NCBI GenBank assembly: GCA_025449115.1
Contig: JAHLKC010000329.1
Coordinates: 1-13,419 of the forward strand
Direction: 5' to 3'
DNA length: 13,419 nt
Source of the DNA: Chytridium lagenaria
Taxonomy: Eukaryota; Chytridiomycota; Chytridiomycetes; Chytridiales; Chytridiaceae
Positions 1-8,033 of the stretch are shown here, in pieces. The notes below the pieces were generated by a model. The model was not told the origin of the DNA and ran no database searches. It worked only from the letters and a program-made list of their open reading frames with translations. The stretch's first letter is position 1. Each line of letters opens with the position of its first letter. Position numbers and translations under genes: made by a program.

Positions 1-112
1 AAGGGAAAAGCAGAAAAGATAAAGGAGGGAAGGGGAGGAGGGAAAGGGAGCCAGGGTGTGGAAGACAAAGCGGCATGAAAGAGAAAAGGAGGGGAAAGGG
101 GATGGTGGTGGG
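1..112. other. Purine-rich flank beside the left 167-bp repeat
   Basis: The plus strand is almost entirely A and G with no believable gene. In a split-direct-repeat element (A1-genes-B1-A2-B2) this would be the start of B2 or its approach. No copy of it was found next to the recombinase gene at 280-480, so the element's outer 3' end probably lies left of the window. Confidence 0.4.
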
Positions 113-279
113 ACAAAGCAACTTGACTGCACGGTCTGGTGCAGTTGAGTTGGATAAAATGAAGAAGATGTCTTCATTTTCTCCACTCCTCGACTCCTTG
201 TGTACACAATGTCCGACTTTGTCCGGACGTTGTGTAACACAATGGAGTTCTCCTGAGTAGAGTGAATTCAGGAGATTAT
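113..279. repeat. 167-bp direct repeat, left copy (A2)
   Basis: Identical base for base to 5946-6112 (offset 5833). It contains, in order: a 14-bp hairpin with two G-T pairs (119-132 with 139-152); a 9-bp hairpin (156-164 with 172-180); a perfect 12-bp palindrome (198-209); GTCCGGAC (221-228); a near-palindrome TTGTGTAACACAA (230-242); and an 8-bp hairpin around an 11-nt loop (249-256 with 268-275). In YR retrotransposons such terminal repeats are used to complete reverse transcription and to form the circular junction that the recombinase cuts. Confidence 0.93.
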
Positions 280-297
280 GCCTATTATCTCCGATAT

Positions 298-1821
298 TCA
301 GCTACTGGAGAAAAAGGCCTCGAGCGGGCAGGCTATGCTTTCGCCAATGCTCAAAGTCCCCCAAAGATGAAGCCCAGGGAGAGGACCAATGCTCAAAACA
401 AGGAAAAGAAAGAGAAGTTTATTGGGGTTGAAAGGTAAGTTGATTAAAAACAGGAAAGACGGGAGGTGAGTTTTCCAGGAGACTAACGCGCGTTGCCAAT
501 CGGAGAGCGCACGTTGAGAGGAAGGAGAGACCGCGGCGGAAAGCTGAGCATAGCGAGCAGCCGTGGTAGCGGAGCGCCAATGGCCGGCAGACATGACGAG
601 AGGGATGCGGTCGTCGGAGATGACAGTCGAGATGGCGGTAGCCACCCGTAAACCGTGAATGGTCTCGTTGTTGTAGCCGGTAGTGGCCTGTAAAGCAGCA
701 CTGAAGCGAGATTGGAAAGCGCGGTAGCTCGCGGAGCGGCGGGGATTATGGGTATTCGGAGTAAGGGAAGGAAAGACAAAAGGACCACCAATAAGGGAAA
801 GGCCGACGGTGTGGCATTCCTCTGCATAGGCACGGAGAGCGGAGATGACGCATTGAGCGGGGTTGGGGTCAAACAGAACCGCAATACGTTCCACCGTACC
901 GGCTTTAACGGTTTTACCCGTAAATAACGCGATGTGGAGACCCGAACCGTCAGGAAGCCAAGTAACGGCCTGGGGATCCAATCGAGTAATATCGCCACCT
1001 CTGTAGCCCGCTGCCGCTGTGAGAAGACAGAATGCGATGTTTTGCAAAGCGATGAGACGGGTATAGAGGCCTTCCACAGGACGATGGAGGGAGGCACGGG
1101 AAGCCACCGATCGCCAAAAGGTGATGGCCGTCGAGAGTGTAGAAGGGAAGACGGGAGTAGCTTGAACGGGAGCCAGAAGAGCAGCCTGGCCTTCACGTTG
1201 GAGGAAAGAAAGGTATTGGGATACAAGGAGGGAATCAGCCGGGTTGCCTGAGGAGGAGACCGGGGACCAAGGGTCGACGAAACCAGCCGCGTGGAGAGCG
1301 GTTTTTAACAAACTAATATGGCGTGCGATGGAAGCAGGAGCTGCCCGGATGGGACAGAGTAAACGGACGGTGGAGGCATGTGAGCGGTGGGGGCAGGATG
1401 ATGGGTTTGGGCACGCTGGGCCACAAGTGTCCAAGAGACGGTGTTGGGGTGTGGCGGCGCCGCGGTGGGGGCAAGAAGAATGATGGTATTGGGTGTTAGC
1501 TGTGATATCCTTAGAGATCAAGAAATCAACGACGGTCGAAGGAGTAGCTAACGGCAGGGAAACAGGAGGGTCAAGAGAGGAGAGGTAGGAAGTGAAAGCC
1601 GACAAGGTACGGTCTTTGAGGATGGTCTTGGGTAGTGACTGTAGAGAAACATGGAATGCTTGTCGACGGTGAGAGACATAGGAAGGAGTCGGAGCCAGCG
1701 GAGGAGAGGTAGGGTGTGCCGTGGGAACAAGAGTGCCACAGGCGGGGCAGAAACTGTACGAGACCTGTAATGGGGATGCACAGCATCCACAGGACGGTGG
1801 AGGGCGGGAGTTGGGAACCAT
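298..1821 (-). CDS. Tyrosine recombinase of the YR retrotransposon
   Basis: The 507-residue frame starts at an ATG 61 bp after the RNase H stop. The catalytic domain carries the tyrosine-recombinase set: Arg274 in AGYRGGDITR, a likely Lys303 or Lys306, His389 and Arg392 in IHGLR, His414-Trp415 in AGHW, and the nucleophile Tyr424 in ARYAQ. Family members join the circular element cDNA to target DNA through a phosphotyrosine intermediate. The N-terminus has a zinc-ribbon-like CGCC...CPAC (11-28) and a second Cys/His-rich stretch (117-156, with two CPHR motifs), probably metal-binding. About 80 hydrophobic, low-complexity residues follow Tyr424, longer than a normal tail; the frame may simply run into the 3' region. 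No stop or frameshift interrupts the core, so it could be active. A 247-codon frame inside it is a shadow. Confidence 0.88.
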   Translation of the reverse strand: MVPNSRPPPSCGCCASPLQVSYSFCPACGTLVPTAHPTSPPLAPTPSYVSHRRQAFHVSLQSLPKTILKDRTLSAFTSYLSSLDPPVSLPLATPSTVVDFLISKDITANTQYHHSSCPHRGAATPQHRLLDTCGPACPNPSSCPHRSHASTVRLLCPIRAAPASIARHISLLKTALHAAGFVDPWSPVSSSGNPADSLLVSQYLSFLQREGQAALLAPVQATPVFPSTLSTAITFWRSVASRASLHRPVEGLYTRLIALQNIAFCLLTAAAGYRGGDITRLDPQAVTWLPDGSGLHIALFTGKTVKAGTVERIAVLFDPNPAQCVISALRAYAEECHTVGLSLIGGPFVFPSLTPNTHNPRRSASYRAFQSRFSAALQATTGYNNETIHGLRVATAISTVISDDRIPLVMSAGHWRSATTAARYAQLSAAVSPSSQRALSDWQRALVSWKTHLPSFLFLINLPFNPNKLLFLFLVLSIGPLPGLHLWGTLSIGESIACPLEAFFSSS

Positions 1822-1882
1822 GAGAAAGTGGGAAGAGATGAAAAGAAGTAATATATATTTGTCAAAGAAGAAAAGTCAGAAT

Positions 1883-4160
1883 TTAGTAAGGACGGTGAAA
1901 GACCCAAAAATCATACGGGAGAGGTAACGGGGTAAGTGTGCGGGCAGTCTTACAATATCCCTCGATGAGGAATTCACCCCGGGAGCCCAATTTCCACGAC
2001 GAAGTCGCGGCCTGAGTAAGAGGGAGCCACCAAGAGTGTAGTAAACGCGGGACAACAATAGTGAAGGAAACAGGAAGAGATATAAGAAAATCAACAGTGG
2101 GTTTAAGAAGGGTGAAAGGGGGGTAAACGTATAAATGCTCACGGGGAAGGTCGGGGGAAGGAGACCAAGCAAACAAATTGGTACCCGCGGACTCGGAGCA
2201 AAGGTATCTCGATAGGAAACGGGAGTGTTTAGCGGTGAGAGGGGTCGCCATAGCGTCCATCGTGAAAGGACCGTGACAAGAGAGGATACGATTGAAGGCA
2301 GATAAGGTAAGAGAATAATCCCCATCGGAGGACTCACGCGAGATTGTGTCCGCTTCCACATTCAGAACACCGGGAACATGGTGGAAGGACAAGCGTAAAC
2401 CGGAATCTCGAGCAAGTTCGAAAAATACGACGGACTTCAGAGTTGATAGCGAGAGAGCGCGAGGAGCCTTTGACAAGAGCCTGATACAAGCCGGAATTAT
2501 CGACACCAATATCCAACCAATCGCGTGGAGTAGGGGACCGCAGAGCGGAAGCCAACGACGGAGAAACATAGACATCCACAAAAACGCGAGAGAGATGGGG
2601 AAGAAACGCCTCCAAAGTACGGCGGCAGGCCACAGCTTCACGGAGATTAATAGAGGAGCCGGAAGCGGGCAGTAGGCTGGGTTCCAAGTCACCACCGGCT
2701 TGAAGGTCGCGAGTAGAAGGTATGAAGGTGAGGGGTGAAGAGGGATGAGCGGGGGAAGGAATGGGTGCAGATAAGTAGAGATGACCACCCCACCGGGTGT
2801 TGCTAGCGTCGGTGCGGACGGTTAGGATGCGGTGAGCGGAGGTAGCCCACAGATAAGGGGTGTTTGCCGTAACCAGAGACCGCCAGAGGGCCAGCTCGCC
2901 TTGAAGAGACGAAGTAAGAGGAACGGTAACGGTAGAGGTGTTTGAGGATGGGGATGGGAGAGAAAGGCGGGTAGCGGCAATGGCCATATATTGGAGGCGA
3001 GTAAATGATAAGCCACCGGGGATAATGAGAGAAAAATGGGCGCATTTGCCCGCAAAACTTTCCAGAAGAGAAAGGGGAGCGGAGTGGAGAGACAAGAGAT
3101 GGGAAGCCATGGTGAGAAAGGTGAGTCGCTTATCGTCAGGCATAGAAAAAGTGCGGGAGGTCAGGTCGACAAGGAACCCGAGGAAACGGAACTTCGGAGA
3201 AGAGGTAAAAACAGATTTGGAGAGAGAGACGTAGTAACCCGAAAGGATGCAAACAAGGCACCAAATGGTGGTAGCGTCCGCTCCGGCACAGGCGGAGTTA
3301 CAAGTAGCGGTTAAAGATGGACCAATAGCGGCGTCGTCGATCCAGATTAAGGCGGGGATCTTCCATGCGCGAACGTAACAGGTGAGGGCGATGGCCATTG
3401 TTTGAGTAATGTAGGGTGAAGGTGACCAACCGAATACCAAAACGGTTGACACGAGATAAGATTCAACACCGTCAATGGTCGCGATTGTGCCGAAGTACTT
3501 GTAGCTGGACGGGTGTAAGGGAATGTTGTTAAAACAACTGGCGATGTCGACAACGGCGGCGGAAGGGGCGGTCCAATATGTCAGAGATTGGATACCCTCC
3601 ATGGTGAAAGGTAAGGGGCGCATCCAGCAATTGAGGAGGGTACAATCATCGCATTTCCGGGGTTTCGTAGGTTCGATAAGAATTGGGTTGACCATATGGA
3701 GGGAAGAAGGAAAGCCAGCGGAGACGGAGCCTAAGATGCGACGGGCCCCAGAACGAAGGTCCTTGAGAGTAGAGGATTCAACAAAATCGGTGAATGCGGG
3801 GGGAACGGGGTATGAGGGAGCGACCCCGCGAGGTGGAGTAGGACCACGATAATGGCGACCACGGTAAACCCCGTCAAACGGTTGAAGAAAATCGTCAACC
3901 CTAATCCCTTCAGACACCCAACGACGAATTAAATCGGCCTCGGGAGGTGGAGAGTACGCCAAGACCTCCTCCCACATGGGGAGAGTAGAAGCATTCACGC
4001 AACCGGCCACAAATTCCGACGGGTTGGGAAACGGGATGTCGTGAGGAGAAGCGTGAGTAGTCCCCGTAAGAAGATCCGACAAGTGGGAAGTTAAAGTGGA
4101 ACGATCCGGCGGTGGCGTGGAGGTACCGTCAGAAAAACACCATGAAGTTGGGACGGGAAG
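1883..4160 (-). CDS. Reverse transcriptase-RNase H polyprotein (one +1 frame change)
   Basis: Residue numbers count from position 4082. RT motif A is VVDIASCFNN (Asp179), motif B' is FGWSPSP (217-223), the catalytic box is WIDD (247-250, Trp in place of the usual Tyr), and KFRFLGFLVD is at 297-306. RNase H follows with RTDAS (Asp425), INLREA (Glu482) and GVDNSG (Asp528). At SEVRRIF the frame changes by +1 and continues as ELARDSG, HVPGVLNVEADTISR and a distal block ending YVYPPF...WWLPL, typical of DIRS/Ngaro RNase H regions. The first frame alone would stop at 2334. It is open upstream to 4211, but its first in-frame ATG is at 3977, inside conserved-looking sequence; a polypyrimidine-CAG acceptor at 4161 suggests the true start comes from an upstream exon. 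The boundary 4160 is chosen on that basis and is inferred. Confidence 0.85.
2417..2423 (-). other. +1 frame-change site in RNase H (TTT C GAA)
   Basis: On the coding strand the frame reads ATT TTT CGA, but homology resumes perfectly if the C at 2420 is skipped (ATT TTT, then GAA). The site abuts a run of five identical bases. It could be a one-base insertion, an assembly error at a homopolymer, or a UUU_CGN type +1 frameshift signal. Confidence 0.6.
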
Positions 4161-4179
4161 CTGGGCGGGAGAGAAAAAT
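4161..4179 (-). other. Candidate 3' splice site before the RT frame
   Basis: The coding strand reads a pyrimidine tract, TTTTTCTCTCCCGCCCAG, directly before codon CTT (4160-4158) of the RT frame, in phase 0. The Gag donors at 5237 and 4535 are also phase 0, so either could be joined here in frame. No transcript evidence is available. Confidence 0.4.
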
Positions 4180-4251
4180 GAAACACATGGTAAGGTGGAA
4201 ACTCGGATGTATTAAAGTGAATGCAAATAATACAATTAACCGGGTAGAGGT

Positions 4252-5921
4252 TTAAACAGAACAACGAAGACGGGCACACACCACACTAGTAGCGCTGGGC
4301 TTGGAACAACGGTGAGTGCAATCCCGGCCATAATGACCACGCCGTTTGCAGTGCCCACAGATGTTTAATTCCGTCGAAGGTTTAGTGCGGGAGTCCCCGG
4401 AGGATTTCAGAAGAGGAATAAAGTCGCTGCGGGGTTCCATGGAACCCTTAGAAGTAGGGCGTTCATAAGTAGAAGTAGGGCGTTCATAAGGGGTCTGAGC
4501 AAGGCGACGAGTTTGGGTAATCTTCACCGCATTACCCACTGGCGTGACTCTTGTAAGATGGCAGCGGCCAAAAGGGAAGCGTTGGGATTTGGAACCAGCC
4601 AGCCGAACAGAGAGATGATGGCGGAGAGTTCGTTGCGGAGCGGCAGGAATTCCCCATCTGCAAGGCGGAAAAGGGACCGGTTAAGGATCGTTTTCCAGGC
4701 GGAGGATTGAGAGGGGGAGAGGCAAAGGCAGTCAACCCCCACATCGTGGAGGGTAGTGAGGCGGCTGAAAAGGCCCTCGCGTGAGCGTAACCAGGTGGGA
4801 GTAAGTTCCCTGTCACCAGAACGGAGGAACTCGGTAGCTTCCGACCGAAAGGTACGCAAAGCTTGCGTATAGATAGACACATGCTATGCAGGGATTGAGA
4901 GTTAGCACAATCGCTGTGAGGTGGTGGAGCCCAAGGGGTGTGGGGCTGAGGAGGAACTGGTCAAAAGAAAACCAGGCGAACTGACGGGGGTGTGTCAGGC
5001 GCGAGCAAAAGGTGTGCCCGAGAAAGGCTGGCAGGGGGTAGGCCAGGAAGAAAGGTGGTAGAGGCAGTCAAGAGCAAGGAGGGAATGGCTAGATATAACC
5101 AAGGCGCTGGCTGATGACCAGGTAGAAGTGCAAAGGATCATGCACCAGGAAGTGAAAAATCCCACACAATGGGAAAGGAAAAAAGGTGGAAATAGAGAGA
5201 ACAAGGAGATGTAATAAAGGAAAGAGTAAATACTTACAGGGGTAAACGGGTCAGTAGAAAAAACATCGTTGTCCCTAATAAATTGACCAATATCAATGAC
5301 AGTGGCTGGGGGAATGTGGGGTAGAATAGACGGTGGAGCTAGCTGTTTCTCCCGTTCCAAGGCAGCTATACGATCCTGATGGGCTCGGATAATCATAGCA
5401 GCCTCTTCCAATTCACGACGGGCTATGGCGAGGGCATCCGGAACCCCGTTATCGTTGTTAAGGGCATTTCCCAAACCGATTCGACCGTCGTGACCGCCGT
5501 TACCGGCGTCGTCGCCATGAGCGCCATTACCTGCGTCGCCACCATGAGCGCCATTGACGGCGCCGCCGGCATTACCGCCATCACCGTCAACGCCGTTGCC
5601 AGCACCGCCAACACCAACGCCAATGCCGGCAATACCCACACCAACGCCACCACCCCCATTAAGGGGTGGAGGGATCGGAATAGCTGGAGACAGGAAAGGA
5701 GTAAGGTTCGTTACCGGATCCACCGCAGGACGAGGAACGATCGCGGAGAGGGCCGTCATGATGCGAGGACGCATAGCGATCAAAGCTTTTGGCCAGGGAC
5801 GGGGCATACCAATAGAGGTGGCTATAGTCTTCAAAGAAGCATACGGAAGGACGCTCACGAGGACGCCGTCCCAGGTCGTCAAGTGAGCGTCTAAAAGTGG
5901 GGCAGGCGGGGGGGGATCCAT
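4252..5921 (-). CDS. Gag-like protein with CCHC zinc knuckle (spliced model)
   Basis: Exon 1 (5921-5238, 228 codons) starts MDPPPPAP. It has a Pro-rich stretch near 70-87, a Gly/Asn/Asp-rich low-complexity block (89-147) and a predicted coiled coil (about 162-193, ELEEAA...ALEREK). It ends at a strong donor, GTAAGTAT. Exon 2 (4883-4536, 116 codons) is mostly helical. The last part (4494-4252, 80 codons) has a duplicated YERPTST block and a CX2CX4HX4C knuckle (CGHCKRRGHYGRDC), typical of nucleic-acid-binding Gag proteins. All three parts join in phase 0, giving about 424 residues. The first intron is well supported; the second step may be a 41-nt intron or a frameshift. The role is inferred from position and the knuckle: packaging element RNA. 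Reading straight on from exon 1 hits a stop at 4995. Confidence 0.7.
4450..4490. repeat. Tandem 21-bp duplication in gag
   Basis: The 20-mer AGAAGTAGGGCGTTCATAAG occurs at 4450-4469 and 4471-4490, period 21 bp (seven codons), producing the doubled YERPTST block just upstream of the zinc knuckle. The frame is kept. Confidence 0.85.
4495..4535 (-). other. Possible 41-nt mini-intron in gag
   Basis: Begins GTAATG after codon TGG and ends CTCAG before codon ACC. Removing it joins two different Gag frames in phase 0. It is shorter than the 50-85 nt introns suggested elsewhere in the window and lacks a clear branch site, so a simple frameshift is the main alternative. Confidence 0.35.
4884..5237 (-). 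other. Intron in gag (354 nt)
   Basis: The donor is GTAAGTAT directly after codon CCT. The branch-like GCTAAC lies at 4906-4901, and the acceptor TGCATAG precedes CAT GTG TCT at 4883. Both sides are phase 0. The exon 1 frame hits a stop at 4995, so splicing is needed to reach the knuckle region. Confidence 0.6.
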
Positions 5922-5945
5922 GATCGATCGTAGGAGAGCGAAGAA

Positions 5946-6112
5946 ACAAAGCAACTTGACTGCACGGTCTGGTGCAGTTGAGTTGGATAAAATGAAGAAG
6001 ATGTCTTCATTTTCTCCACTCCTCGACTCCTTGTGTACACAATGTCCGACTTTGTCCGGACGTTGTGTAACACAATGGAGTTCTCCTGAGTAGAGTGAAT
6101 TCAGGAGATTAT
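5946..6112. repeat. 167-bp direct repeat, right copy (A1, element 5' end)
   Basis: Exact copy of 113-279 with all its hairpins. Its inner edge is 24 bp from the Gag ATG; its outer edge at 6112/6113 is the apparent junction with the interrupted gene. It probably carries the element's leader and promoter. No clear TATA box was seen in it. Confidence 0.93.
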
Positions 6113-6556
6113 CCGGTCTCCATGATGTACTCCGCCGACTCCTGCAAAACTTCATCCACCATCTCAACAACCATTGATCCATGATTCCTCCGGTTGACAT
6201 GACGAAGAATTCCACCCATCAACTGCCTTATCTTTTGAAGATACCTTCTGTAAAGAAATGTGCTGTGATTTGACAAGGACGGAAAGGAAATCTGGCGATT
6301 CTTCCCATCATCTGTAAAGAAATTTTATGATGCAATGTTAAAAGAATGTAAAAAATGAATATAATATTCTGTTGCTAAGTACTATCACCATCATACAAGG
6401 GCGGGGGCGGGGGCGTCTTGTATATTCTCTGCGGCGTGGGCACCGTCCACGCAGCGCTACCCTCTTGTTAATATACTGGACGCACCGCCAACTGGCTGGG
6501 GCGGAGATCACGTGATCCGCATGATTTTCGTACGGGTATGATGAATTTAGCTCCAT
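6112..6556 (-). pseudogene. Two-exon gene of unknown function cut by the YR element
   Basis: Exon 1 runs 6556-6397 (ATG, 53 codons plus one base, basic and Arg/Pro-rich at its end). An 85-nt intron follows (6396-6312: donor GTATGA, branch-like TTTTAAC, acceptor TTTACAG). Exon 2 begins at 6311 and continues in phase with DGKNRQISFPSLSNHST, an amphipathic YLQKIRQLMGG stretch and an acidic EMVDEVLQESAEY stretch. The frame is open for about 66 codons up to the repeat edge, where the first repeat bases supply a TAA (6111-6109). This reads like a host exon interrupted by insertion; the rest would lie left of the window. A second TTTACAG at 6254-6248 is an alternative acceptor. I do not recognise the family. 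Exon 1 is less secure than exon 2 and contains a hairpin (6434-6439 with 6447-6452) and a 12-bp palindrome (6506-6517). Confidence 0.5.
6506..6517. promoter_or_regulatory. Perfect 12-bp palindrome with CACGTG core
   Basis: GATCACGTGATC is a perfect palindrome around an E-box core, the kind bound by bHLH or bZIP factors. It lies about 40 bp inside the proposed start of the minus-strand gene and about 100 bp upstream of the plus-strand helicase fragment. Function is unproven. Confidence 0.3.
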
Positions 6557-6610
6557 AATGTCTACGAATACCCTTGAGGGTGGATGGTAAAACGGGAGAA
6601 AACTAGGACT

Positions 6611-7856
6611 ATGTCACATGTTCGAAACCAAGTAACTTTTTGCGATTTTTTTTAAAAAGTTTTTTTGGGACGGGTACTAACACTTACAAGGCAGCCCTTG
6701 TATCCAAATTAAATCTTCATGTGAATCTTGCCAACCACCGCCAAACGCCAACTACAGAAGGACTAACGACATGGCGAACGATACCACACGCGGCCGTGCT
6801 TAACAAAAATTATCGATGCTCAACAGACTATGCTTTGTTTTTGTCGAATTTCCGGAATGGTTTCGTGTCACAAATCCATCTTGATAAGCTGAATTCACGG
6901 TGTCTTCGTCATCATCCAACAATTCTCTCGGAGGCGGAATGGCAGCAAGCTCCTTTCATCATTCCCTACAACGCCATACGAATCAACTTCAATGTTCAGT
7001 CTGTGGAAGCCAGAGCGTCCGTAGAAACTCCTGTACACTGGATTATTGCTGAAGATCGCGCAGGGAATCTCTCTCCAGCAACCATCGCCAAACTGCAATA
7101 TCAAAACAGAGACTTGTCGGATACGGAAACCTCGGATCTTCCCACCCTGCTTCCTCTCCAAGAAGGTCACGAATACATCGTTACCAACAACCTCGGGCCT
7201 GAACTAAACATCAGCAAATCGACAAAATGTACTCTTGTTAGGATTTCGTACCCGTCAGGTTATCACCCACCAACAGGTCCAACTTTACTTGTAAAACGAA
7301 AAATAAACCTTGTAGGAACGAAACACGTCTACCCAGACAGACTACCGGAATGGCTAGAAGTACGGCTCCATTCACCAGCTCACAATCTACCAGCAAGATG
7401 GCCCGGATCCACAGACGACAGAAACGAAACTATTTCTCTCATTCCGCTGCATCGTTCCATTCGCATGTCATACAACGACACTCAAGGAAAAGCGCACTCT
7501 GTATCGGCAACAAGACGTCAATTCTGTTTGGTACCCGCCGACGCTTTCACCATCTACCGTTGCCAAGGCCAGTCAATGGACAAAGTTCTAACCACCCTTA
7601 CCATGGCAAAAAGCAACGACTTTCCTTCAATGAGATCTACACAATTCTTTCAAGAGCAAGAAGCTTCGAGTCGTTAATCCTCATTGATGACGACATTCCA
7701 CGAGCGACCGTGGACGTGAAGCCCTCATCAGACATTGTGGCCGAAATTCACCGTATTCAAAGCCTTGCCCACAAAACTGAAAATGAAATCTGGAATTATT
7801 TCCCAGTTGCTCTCCATACTTTTTATAGCGAGATGGTGAAGAATTGCAAAGAATAA
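6611..7856 (+). pseudogene. Pif1-like (Helitron-type) helicase C-terminal half, frameshifted
   Basis: The main frame reads LNKNYRCSTDYALFLSNFRNG and LDKLNSR, then WQQAPFIIPYNAIRINFN, matching the region after motif III in Pif1-family helicases. It continues to FTIYRCQGQSMDKV (the SQGQT-like motif), then a one-base shift near 7621-7640, then IYTILSRARSFESLILID (motif VI) and a stop at 7856. The Walker A (GxxGTGKT) and DE boxes are missing, so it cannot be an active helicase. This sub-family is common in Helitron Rep-helicase proteins of fungi and protists; no Rep domain or Helitron terminus was found. The 5' end is unclear: an ATG at 6611 plus a 59-nt intron (6632-6690: GTAACT, TACTAAC, ACAAG) joins in frame. 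Confidence 0.75.
6632..6690 (+). other. Candidate 59-nt intron at the 5' end of the helicase fragment
   Basis: Donor GTAACT after MSHVRNQ codons, a canonical TACTAAC branch site at 6675-6681, and acceptor ACAAG at 6690, phase 0 on both sides. The alternative is untranslated or broken sequence upstream of a truncated gene. Confidence 0.35.
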
Positions 7857-7926
7857 CCAAATGTATATTAAGCATATTTGCAATAAATACAAAAAGTTGC
7901 TATTCTATTCCACTTACCCACCATGT

Positions 7927-7970
7927 ATCCCAATAACCACGTGAAATCACAGATCCCAATAACCACATGA
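7927..7970. repeat. Short direct repeat, 18 bp x 2
   Basis: ATCCCAATAACCACGTGA (7927-7944) recurs at 7953-7970 with one change (CACATGA), period 26 bp. It lies just upstream of the TATA box at 7987, so it could be a doubled promoter element. Confidence 0.6.
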
Positions 7971-7986
7971 ATTGCATAAATACATT

Positions 7987-7992
7987 TATAAA
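7987..7992 (+). promoter_or_regulatory. TATA box upstream of the small plus-strand gene
   Basis: TATAAA lies 42 bp before the ATG at 8034, followed by a CTACAAACAACC-type leader. The spacing suits a short 5' UTR. Confidence 0.45.
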
Positions 7993-8033
7993 CAGCCACT
8001 TTCGTTACCTGCTACAAACAACCATAAAACATC

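Larger units (their letters stand above)
113..6112 (-). mobile_element. Tyrosine-recombinase retrotransposon (DIRS/Ngaro/PAT-like)
   Basis: On the minus strand the order is 167-bp repeat, Gag, reverse transcriptase-RNase H, tyrosine recombinase, 167-bp repeat. There is no DDE integrase and no aspartic protease. A recombinase carrying the R...HxxR...HW...Y residues defines the YR retrotransposon order, which integrates through a circular DNA intermediate and makes no target-site duplication. No adenine-methyltransferase domain is seen after RNase H, which fits Ngaro-like better than DIRS1-like elements. The direct repeats fit the split-direct-repeat layout (A1 at 5946-6112, A2 at 113-279); the matching B repeats are not both in the window. 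The two 167-bp copies are identical, so the insertion is recent or the copies are being homogenised. Family level is firm; the exact clade is inference. Confidence 0.88.

Noticed and set aside
483..1226. 247-codon minus-strand frame inside the recombinase gene
   Set aside because: It overlaps the recombinase in another frame; all catalytic motifs are in the 298-1821 frame.
5379..5894. Plus-strand Thr/Ala-rich frames opposite gag
   Set aside because: They mirror the Gly/Asn-rich low-complexity stretch of Gag on the other strand.
113..6112. Ordinary LTR retrotransposon (gypsy or copia)
   Set aside because: There is no DDE integrase or protease; the tyrosine recombinase and DIRS-type RT-RNase H place it with YR retrotransposons despite the direct repeats.
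4995..6215. 406-codon frame starting at 6215 as the Gag start
   Set aside because: Its first 98 codons cross the flanking gene and the 167-bp repeat in a non-coding frame. The ATG at 5921 inside the element is the sensible start, and its 3' end past 5238 is intron.
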